Source: Pseudomonas putida
Lineage (GTDB): Bacteria; Pseudomonadota; Gammaproteobacteria; Pseudomonadales; Pseudomonadaceae
Assembly (NCBI RefSeq): GCF_025905425.1
Contig: NZ_CP109603.1
Span: forward strand, 3,302,501-3,366,500
Direction of reading: 5' to 3'
Length of the DNA: 64,000 bases
Part shown: positions 47,298 to 53,378 of the stretch, piece by piece
Layout of the letters: each line of letters begins with the position of its first letter
Position numbering within the stretch: the stretch's first letter is position 1
Notes under the pieces: model-generated
Seen by the model: the letters and a program-made list of their open reading frames with translations, nothing else
What the model was told of the DNA's origin: nothing
Database searches by the model: none
Translations under genes and position numbers: made by a program

Positions 47298-48446
47298 TCA
47301 ATCTGCGCCCAGCCCCACTTTCAACACCGCCCCGTCCTTGTCATCGGTCAACACATACAGATACCCATCCGGCCCCACCCGCACATCACGGATACGGGCC
47401 TTGAGGTCCCCCAGCAAGCGCTCTTCGTGCACGACCTTGTCGCCATCGAGCTGCAGACGGATCAACTCCTGGGTAGCCAGTGCACCAATGAACAGGTTGT
47501 GGTCCCAGCCCTTGAATGTCGGGCTGTCGTAGAACGCCATGCCGCTGATGCCGGGGGACTTTTCCCAGACATGGTGCGGGTCGACCATGCCGTCCACATG
47601 CTTGCCCTTGGCCTCCGGGATTGGCAACAGCGAGTAGTTGATGCCGTGGGTGGCGACCGGCCAGCCGTAGTTCTTGCCGGGCTGTGGAATGTTGATCTCG
47701 TCGCCGCCACGCGGGCCGTGTTCGTGGGTCCAGAGCTTGCCGGTCCAGGGGTTGAGCGCCGCACCCTGCTGATTGCGGTGGCCAAATGACCAGATCTCGG
47801 GCCGCACGTTGTCCTTGCCGACAAAGGGGTTGTCCTTGGGCACTTCGCCGTCGGGCAGGATACGCACGATCTTGCCTTGCAGCTTGTCGAGGTCCTGGGC
47901 AGTCGGGCGCTGGTTGTTCTCGCCCAGGGCGACGAACAGATAACCGTCCCGGTCGAACACCAGGCGCGAACCGAAGTGGTTGCCCACCGACAGCTTGGGC
48001 TGTTGGCGGAAGATCACGGTGAAGTTTTCCAGCCGCGCACGGTCCTCGGACAACTGGCCGCGACCGACCGCCGTGCCGGCCTTGCCGTCATTGCCCGCCT
48101 CGGCATAAGACAGGTAAACAGTACGATCCTTGCCGAACTCCGGCGACAACACCACGTCCAGCAAACCGCCCTGCCCTTCGGCCCAGACCTGAGGTACACC
48201 ACTGATGGGCGGGCCGACCTTGCCTTCGGCGTTCACCACCCGCAGGTTGCCGGGGCGCTCGGTGACCAGCATGTCCTTGCCGCCCGGCAGAAAAGCCAGT
48301 GCCCAAGGGTTGCGCAAGCCATCGGCTACGGTGCTGACGGTCAACTGCCCCTGCTCGCTGGGGAACTGCTGTTCGGAGGCCGCGTGCGCCAACAAAGGCA
48401 GCAGCGCGGCAGCGGTCAGGGTGGTCAGCCAGGTAGCTCTGGTCAT
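47298..48446 (-). CDS. PQQ-dependent aldose sugar dehydrogenase (YliI-like), periplasmic
   Basis: Encodes 382 residues with a signal peptide (LTTLTAAALLPLLAHA) and a six-bladed soluble glucose dehydrogenase-type propeller. Family motifs include NPWALAFLPGGKDMLVTERPG, FGSRLVFDRDGYLFVALG, WSFGHRNQQGAALNP (catalytic His) and LWTHEHGPRGGDEIN. It would oxidise aldose sugars with PQQ in the periplasm. AAAGGA precedes the ATG at 48446. It starts 22 bases after a small secreted-protein gene, suggesting one operon. Confidence 0.92.
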   Translation of the reverse strand: MTRATWLTTLTAAALLPLLAHAASEQQFPSEQGQLTVSTVADGLRNPWALAFLPGGKDMLVTERPGNLRVVNAEGKVGPPISGVPQVWAEGQGGLLDVVLSPEFGKDRTVYLSYAEAGNDGKAGTAVGRGQLSEDRARLENFTVIFRQQPKLSVGNHFGSRLVFDRDGYLFVALGENNQRPTAQDLDKLQGKIVRILPDGEVPKDNPFVGKDNVRPEIWSFGHRNQQGAALNPWTGKLWTHEHGPRGGDEINIPQPGKNYGWPVATHGINYSLLPIPEAKGKHVDGMVDPHHVWEKSPGISGMAFYDSPTFKGWDHNLFIGALATQELIRLQLDGDKVVHEERLLGDLKARIRDVRVGPDGYLYVLTDDKDGAVLKVGLGAD

Positions 48447-48468
48447 GCAGGATTCCTTTCGAGGGGGC

Positions 48469-48786
48469 TCATGGCGCGCGTGGGTTATCGCGCGGTGGCC
48501 GGGTGGGTTCCAGATGAGGGGCTTGCTGTTGGCGACGCAGATTGTCGCCGTTGCCAATGCCGCGGTTGTCCAGCGTCGGCGTGCGCTGGTAGGGGTCGGT
48601 CGAAGGCCCCCGCACCGGCGGTGTGGCCGGCATGCTGCCTTGGCGGCTATTGGGGTTGGCACGCTGGATCGGGCTGTTGTACGGGTTGTTGTTGCTGGCA
48701 GCGAGCTGCAATGGCGCAACAGGCGCGGCGTGCGCGGGCAGGCACAACGCCAGGCCGATGGCCAGGATTGGTAGGGTCAGGTTCAT
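48469..48786 (-). CDS. small secreted proline/asparagine-rich protein, function unknown
   Basis: Encodes 105 residues. A clear signal peptide (LPILAIGLALCLPAHA) precedes a mature part of low complexity rich in Pro, Asn, Arg and Gln (NNNPYNSPIQRANPNSRQG), with no cysteines, probably unfolded in the periplasm. AGGAGGTGAAGC is a strong ribosome site. It is upstream of, and co-oriented with, the PQQ sugar dehydrogenase gene (22-base gap), so an accessory role there is possible but unproven. Confidence 0.75.
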   Translation of the reverse strand: MNLTLPILAIGLALCLPAHAAPVAPLQLAASNNNPYNSPIQRANPNSRQGSMPATPPVRGPSTDPYQRTPTLDNRGIGNGDNLRRQQQAPHLEPTRPPRDNPRAP

Positions 48787-48907
48787 GCTTCACCTCCTGT
48801 ACGAAATGCCGCGCCTTGTGCGTTGGATAGCCTAAGGCGCGAGGGGTTCGCGGCAAAAGTGTGAAAGCGGCTGGAGATAATTCCTGATGTTTCAGTATGG
48901 ACCCTAG

Positions 48908-48926
48908 GGGGCTGCTGCGCAGCCCC
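48908..48926. repeat. GGGGCTGC stem-loop after the polyamine-binding protein gene
   Basis: A perfect 8-base stem GGGGCTGC/GCAGCCCC with a 3-base loop, 8 bases after the stop of the minus-strand gene. The stem is identical to the one after phnX (37578-37596), so it appears to be a recurring gene-end element. Confidence 0.6.
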
Positions 48927-48933
48927 GGCAGGC

Positions 48934-50013
48934 TCACTGGCCGCTGCGAAAAGCCATCCACAGACGGTTGCGTTGGCGCAGGTCGGCCAGCGCCATGCTG
49001 CGGTCGGCATACAGGCGTTCACGCACCTGGGCGGGGGGATAGATGTCCGGGTCGTTGCGCACAGCATCGTCCACCAAGGGAGTGGCCGCTTCGTTGGCAT
49101 TGGCGAAGAACAGCGTGTTGGTCAGTGCGGCGACCGAGTCCGGCCTGAGCATGAAGGCGATGAACGCCCGGGCCGCTTCGGGGTGCGGCGCATCCTTGGG
49201 GATGACCAGGTTGTCCTGCCAGACCAGGGTGCCTTCCTGGGGAATGCGGTAGATCAGCTCGAAGGGTTTGCCAGCCCGGCGGGCCTGATCGGCGGCCATG
49301 GCCGCATCGCCGTTGTACGTCAACGCCAGGCACACACTGCCATTGGCCAGGTCACTGATCTGGCGGCCGTTGGCGACGTAGCGGATGGAAGGCTGCAGCT
49401 GGTTCAGCAGCTTTTGCGCCGCGTCCAGGTCGGCCTTGTTTTGGCTGTAAGGGTCTTTGCCCAGGTAGTTCAAGGTCAGGCCGATCACTTCCTGTGGCGA
49501 GTCAGGCATGGCGATGCCGCAGTCCTTCAGGCGGCTGGCGTATTCCGGTTTGAACAACAGGTCGAGGCTATCGAGCGGCACATCCCCCAGGCGCTGGCGT
49601 ACTGCCTCAACGTTCACCCCAAGGCCCAGGGTGCCCCAGGTATAAGGCACTGCGTAGCGGTTGCCAGGGTCGGCTTCGGCGAGTTTGGCCAGCAGGTCCT
49701 TGTCGAGGTTGGCATAGCCCGGCATGGCCTGGGCATCGAGCGGCTGCAGGGCATTGGCCTTGAGTGCCCGGGCCAGAACGGTCGATGACGGCACCACCAC
49801 GTCATAGCCGCTACCCCCGGTCAGCAGCTTGGTTTCCAGCACCTCGGTGGTGTCGAAGGTGTCGTAGCGTACCTTGTAGCCGGTTTCCCGTTGAAAACGC
49901 TGAAGGGTTTGCGGGGCGACATAGTCGGCCCAACTGTAGAGGTTGACGACCTTTTCCTCGGCTTGCAGCGGCAAGGCCAGAAACACGGACAGCAGGCACA
50001 GCGATCGACGCAT
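48934..50013 (-). CDS. polyamine ABC transporter substrate-binding protein (PotF/SpuD-like), orphan
   Basis: Encodes 359 residues with a signal peptide (SLCLLSVFLALPLQA) and the PotF-type bilobal fold. VVNLYSWADYVAPQTLQRF is the standard N-terminus, with YDTFDTTEVLETKLLTGGSGYDVVVPS as the ligand-cleft region. It would bind putrescine or spermidine in the periplasm. No permease or ATPase genes adjoin it, so it must feed a transporter encoded elsewhere or act in sensing. The ATG at 50013 has GAGG eight bases upstream. Confidence 0.92.
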   Translation of the reverse strand: MRRSLCLLSVFLALPLQAEEKVVNLYSWADYVAPQTLQRFQRETGYKVRYDTFDTTEVLETKLLTGGSGYDVVVPSSTVLARALKANALQPLDAQAMPGYANLDKDLLAKLAEADPGNRYAVPYTWGTLGLGVNVEAVRQRLGDVPLDSLDLLFKPEYASRLKDCGIAMPDSPQEVIGLTLNYLGKDPYSQNKADLDAAQKLLNQLQPSIRYVANGRQISDLANGSVCLALTYNGDAAMAADQARRAGKPFELIYRIPQEGTLVWQDNLVIPKDAPHPEAARAFIAFMLRPDSVAALTNTLFFANANEAATPLVDDAVRNDPDIYPPAQVRERLYADRSMALADLRQRNRLWMAFRSGQ

Positions 50014-50202
50014 GACGAACACCTCGACAAGGGGAGCTGTCCGTCACTGTAGCCCAAGGGTTTCAGGATGCGGCAATCCGTAAGCCATGCTCCAGGTCAG
50101 TGTGTAGGTGCGCCCTTGATAGCCATACCGATACGGCCACTTTCAACGCCGGTGAGCATTTGCCACACTGGTCGTTGAATTCTCCTGCCAAGGTTGCACC
50201 CC

Positions 50203-50688
50203 ATGACTGCCTGTTTGCGCCGCTGTACCCGCTGGTTCCTGGTACTGCTGATGGCTTACGGCCTCAGTGCCTGCGCGTTGTTCCAGGCACGCGACCCACT
50301 CAACATCAGCGTGATTGGCATCGAGCCGCTGCCTGGGCAGGAGCTGGAACTGCGCATGGCGGTGAAAATACGCGTGCAAAACCCCAACGAAACCCCGATC
50401 GACTACAACGGCATTGCGCTCGACCTGCAGGTGAATGGCCAGCCGCTGGCCGCCGGTGTGAGTGATCAGCAGGGCCATATAGGCCGTTTCGACGAGGCGG
50501 TGCTCGTGGTGCCGGTGAGCGTTACCGCGTTCTCCTTCCTGCGCCAGGCCTATGGCCTGGGCCAGCGCAATTCGCTGCAAGGGCTACCCTATGTACTGCG
50601 CGGCAAACTGGCCGGTGGGTTACTGGGCACCGTACGCTTCACCGATGAGGGTACGCTGGACCTGCCCAAGGCAGCCGGCACTTACTGA
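50203..50688 (+). CDS. LEA type 2 family lipoprotein
   Basis: Encodes 161 residues. A signal with a lipobox-like GLSAC (Cys24) is followed by a water-stress/LEA-14-type immunoglobulin-like domain (LNISVIGIEPLPGQELELRM, VKIRVQNPNETPIDYNGIAL). Proteins of this group are small periplasmic lipoproteins in Pseudomonas, of unknown role. The start at 50203 gives a normal signal peptide, with AAGG slightly far upstream. It converges on the next small gene. Confidence 0.85.
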   Translation: MTACLRRCTRWFLVLLMAYGLSACALFQARDPLNISVIGIEPLPGQELELRMAVKIRVQNPNETPIDYNGIALDLQVNGQPLAAGVSDQQGHIGRFDEAVLVVPVSVTAFSFLRQAYGLGQRNSLQGLPYVLRGKLAGGLLGTVRFTDEGTLDLPKAAGTY

Positions 50689-50697
50689 TAGAGGGCC

Positions 50698-50961
50698 TCA
50701 GCGATTGCTGTTGGCGGCGGCCATCATCTTGTTGACTTCACTGCGCACCATGCTGGCGTATTCAGGCGGCGACATGGCCTCAAGCTCAGCCCGTACCCAT
50801 TCCGCCCACTTGCCTTTGCGCCGTGGCTTTTCGGAGATAAGGCGGGCGGCTTCGCCCTTGGCCTTGCCCAGGTTGCTCTGCCACAGTTCGAACAACCGCG
50901 CCTTCTCTGCCTCGATCTGCGCCCGTTCCTCGAAGCTCTTGTTGGCCAGATTGAAACTCAT
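50698..50961 (-). CDS. small conserved hypothetical protein with SPPxYAxMVR motif
   Basis: Encodes 87 residues, highly charged and helical (NKSFEERAQIEAEKARLFEL), without a signal peptide. The C-terminal half (WAEWVRAELEAMSPPEYASM) matches the 16584-16796 protein, so both belong to one small family. A ribosome site AGGTACCTTC-like segment precedes the ATG. It lies 9 bases after a convergent lipoprotein gene. Function unknown. Confidence 0.78.
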   Translation of the reverse strand: MSFNLANKSFEERAQIEAEKARLFELWQSNLGKAKGEAARLISEKPRRKGKWAEWVRAELEAMSPPEYASMVRSEVNKMMAAANSNR

Positions 50962-51087
50962 GAAGGTACCTGCCTGTTGAAAATGGCCGCTATCTTACAC
51001 CGTAGCGACGCGTCTTCGGAAAGCCGGCGCAACTTTCCCGACGCAGCGGCATCCATTGTTCACCCCCCCATTGACGAGGATGAGTTC

Positions 51088-51408
51088 ATGGCCCGAAAAA
51101 ACGCCGCACAAGCTGCCAGCGATCAGATCAAGGATCAGGTCTTCAGCGAACTGCAGTCTTTGATCGAAGAATCCGAGAAGCTGCTCAACGACAGCGCTGC
51201 CCTGGTGGGCGAAGAGGCTGAAACACTACGCGCGCAAGTCGGCCTCAAGCTGCGCCAGGCGCGCGAGGCTGCGAGCAACGTGCGTAGCAAGGCACAACCC
51301 GTGGTAGAAGCCACCCAGGAGTACATCGGCGGCCACCCTTGGCAGACCGTGGCAGTGTCCGCAGGCTTCGGCCTGGTGATTGGTCTGTTGCTGGGCCGCC
51401 GTTACTAG
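51088..51408 (+). CDS. DUF883 (ElaB/YqjD-like) ribosome/membrane-associated protein
   Basis: Encodes 106 residues. A long amphipathic helix (about residues 10-75) precedes a short linker (YIGGHPWQTV) and a C-terminal transmembrane helix with a GLLLGRRY end. This is the layout of the tail-anchored ElaB/YqjD proteins, which bind ribosomes at the membrane in stationary phase. The ATG at 51088 follows GACGAGGA. It is probably monocistronic. Confidence 0.92.
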   Translation: MARKNAAQAASDQIKDQVFSELQSLIEESEKLLNDSAALVGEEAETLRAQVGLKLRQAREAASNVRSKAQPVVEATQEYIGGHPWQTVAVSAGFGLVIGLLLGRRY

Positions 51409-51443
51409 GTACGGCTAACGGCTGTAGTGCCGCCTGATGCGTT

Positions 51444-52061
51444 TCAGGCGGCCTGCGCCATTGGAATGCCACTGTGAAAGCGCAGTTCCTGGTCCGGTGA
51501 CTGGATCAGTTCGGCTTCTGCCTCGCGTACCAGTTCAACCCTGCGGGCGATGTCCGCTTCTTCGCCATACTGATGGGCCAGCTTCAGATAGCCCTGGTAG
51601 TGGCGCGCCTCACTCTTCAACAGCCCGTGGTAGAAAGTGCCCAGCTCTTCATCCAGGTGCGGCACCAATGCGGCAAAACGCTCGCAACTGCGTGCTTCGA
51701 TGAACGCCCCCACCACCAAGGTATCGACCAGCTTGACCGGCTCGTGGGCGCGCACCAGGCGGCGCAGCCCGGAGGCATAACGCCCCGCCGACACCGGCCG
51801 CAGCGGTACGCCCCGGCGCTTCATCAGGCGCAGCACCTGCTCATGGTGCACCAGCTCTTCACGGGCCAGGCGCGACATCATGTTGATCAGGTCCAGGTGC
51901 GTGTTGTACTTGGCGATCAGGCTCAGGGCGGTGCTGGCGGCCTTGAACTCGCAGTTCTTGTGGTCGATCAGCAGGGTTTCCTGGTCGGCAAGTGCCGCTT
52001 CGATCCAGGCATCTGGGGTCGGGCAGCCAAGAAAGGCGTCGATTTCGGGGATCAAGGACAT
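51444..52061 (-). CDS. miaE: tRNA-(ms2io6A)-hydroxylase MiaE
   Basis: A 205-residue ferritin-like diiron monooxygenase that hydroxylates the isopentenyl side chain of ms2i6A37 in tRNA, using O2. Diiron ligand motifs are visible: a first-helix Glu in NCEFKAA, EELVHHEQ, FIEARSCERF and SEARHYQGYL. The protein is the usual family size. It is divergent from the universal stress gene. Because it needs oxygen, it contrasts with the anaerobic-type trhP in the same window. Confidence 0.95.
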   Translation of the reverse strand: MSLIPEIDAFLGCPTPDAWIEAALADQETLLIDHKNCEFKAASTALSLIAKYNTHLDLINMMSRLAREELVHHEQVLRLMKRRGVPLRPVSAGRYASGLRRLVRAHEPVKLVDTLVVGAFIEARSCERFAALVPHLDEELGTFYHGLLKSEARHYQGYLKLAHQYGEEADIARRVELVREAEAELIQSPDQELRFHSGIPMAQAA

Positions 52062-52134
52062 AAGCGTGCAACCAGACAGAACAGGCAGGGCCGGCGATTA
52101 TACCGGCGGCAACCGGCAGCGCCAGTGACTATGC

Positions 52135-52177
52135 TTGATGTACATCAAGCGGCGACGGGTGAGACGCCGACTATAGT
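52135..52177 (+). promoter_or_regulatory. ANR-dependent class II promoter of the universal stress gene
   Basis: TTGATGTACATCAA (52135-52148) is a perfect TTGAT-N4-ATCAA ANR box. TATAGT at 52172-52177 is a good -10 sequence, and the implied start near 52184 puts the box centre at about -42, the exact class II geometry. The gene starts 32 bases further on. Low-oxygen induction by ANR is strongly indicated. Confidence 0.82.
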
Positions 52178-52215
52178 CAGGCATTGGTCGCCATCTTTGA
52201 AGGGAGCTCACGCCC

Positions 52216-53079
52216 ATGCAAGACGTCCGCAGCATCCTCGTCGTCCTCGACCCCGCACATGCCCACAGCCGGGCCTTGACCCGTGCCAAGCTGATCGCGG
52301 GCGTGACCGGCGCGCGCCTGCACCTGTTGATGTGTGACAAAAAGCAGGATCACAGTGCGTTGCTCAGCCTGCTGAGCAGCCAGTTGCACGATGACGGATA
52401 CGACAACGTCACCCATGAGGCAGCCTGGCGTGACAACCTGCACGACACCATCATCTATGTGCAGCAGGCCGAGGGCTGCGAGCTGGTGATCAAAGAGCAT
52501 CGGCCGGACAACCCGCTGAAAAAGGCCCTGCTGACGCCCAGCGACTGGAAGCTGTTGCGCTTGTGCCCCAGCGCCGTACTCATGGTGAAAAGCGAGCGGC
52601 CGTGGACGGGTGGGGTGATTCTGGCGGCCGTGGATGTCGGCAACCAGGATGACGACCACCGCCTGTTGCACGCGAGCATCATCGACCATGGCTATGCCAT
52701 TGCGGGGCTGGCTAAAGGTGAGCTGCATGTCATCAGTGCACACCCCTCCCCCATGCTGTCGGCGTCGGACCCGGCCTACCAGCTCAGCGAAACCATCGCC
52801 GAGCGCTACCGCGAAGCCTGCAACGCGTTCAAGGCCGAGTACGACATCAGCGATGAGCGCCTGCATGTCGCCGAGGGCCCGGCAGATGTGCTGATTCCGT
52901 TTACCGAGAAAAAATACGACGCGGTGGTGACAGTGATCGGCACAGTGGCTCGCACGGGTATTTCCGGGGCCTTGATTGGCAATACCGCAGAAGTGGTGCT
53001 CGATTCGCTCGAAGGTGATGTGCTGGTGCTCAAGAGCGACCAAGCGATTGCCCACCTGACGGAGCTGGCCCGGGGTTAG
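52216..53079 (+). CDS. universal stress protein, tandem Usp domains
   Basis: Encodes 287 residues of two Usp domains (about 1-135 and 150-282) in the cytoplasm, of the UspE-like double type. The second half ends with VVTVIGTVARTGISGALIGN and VLVLKSDQA, close to the ATP-binding G-x2-G-x9-G-S/T pattern. AAGGGAG precedes the ATG. An ANR box upstream makes it an oxygen-limitation stress gene, as known for other Pseudomonas Usp proteins. A long palindrome follows the gene. Confidence 0.93.
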   Translation: MQDVRSILVVLDPAHAHSRALTRAKLIAGVTGARLHLLMCDKKQDHSALLSLLSSQLHDDGYDNVTHEAAWRDNLHDTIIYVQQAEGCELVIKEHRPDNPLKKALLTPSDWKLLRLCPSAVLMVKSERPWTGGVILAAVDVGNQDDDHRLLHASIIDHGYAIAGLAKGELHVISAHPSPMLSASDPAYQLSETIAERYREACNAFKAEYDISDERLHVAEGPADVLIPFTEKKYDAVVTVIGTVARTGISGALIGNTAEVVLDSLEGDVLVLKSDQAIAHLTELARG

Positions 53080-53102
53080 ATGTAGCACAGCATCGCCATG
53101 TA

Positions 53103-53150
53103 CCTGTAGAAGCGGCCTTGCCGGGGCCCCGGCAAGGCCGCTCCTACAGG
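53103..53150. repeat. 48-base palindrome between usp and fdsD
   Basis: Two 24-base arms, without a loop base between them, match except for two positions (outer part CCTGTAG/CTACAGG, inner GCGGCCTTGCCGGGG). It lies between convergent genes and can fold on either strand, so it probably acts as a bidirectional transcript end. It resembles the 'CTGTAGGAGCGGCCTTG' class of repeats that I know from Pseudomonas genomes. Confidence 0.8.
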
Positions 53151-53174
53151 TTCAGCGCCAGGCTACACGTCACC

Positions 53175-53378
53175 TCAAGCCAGCGCCTCGCGCACCTTCG
53201 GGTCCAACCCCTCCCCTGCATTGGCCTCGATCCATTCCAGCAACTGCCGGCGCATCGCCGGCGTCCAGAAGCTTTGCATGTGCTGCCTCACCCCTTGCAC
53301 CGCCAACTGCCGGTTCGGTTCGCTGTCAAAATAGTGGGCAATCTGGTTGGCCATCTTGACCAGGTTGTCACTGCTCAT
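53175..53378 (-). CDS. fdsD: formate dehydrogenase delta subunit
   Basis: Encodes 67 residues of the FdsD family, with MANQIAHYFDSEPNRQLAVQGV and HMQSFWTPAMRRQLLEWIEA as the conserved parts. It is a small soluble subunit needed for active NAD-linked formate dehydrogenase. It is the last gene of the fdsGBAD operon, and its ATG overlaps the fdsA stop by four bases. Confidence 0.93.
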   Translation of the reverse strand: MSSDNLVKMANQIAHYFDSEPNRQLAVQGVRQHMQSFWTPAMRRQLLEWIEANAGEGLDPKVREALA

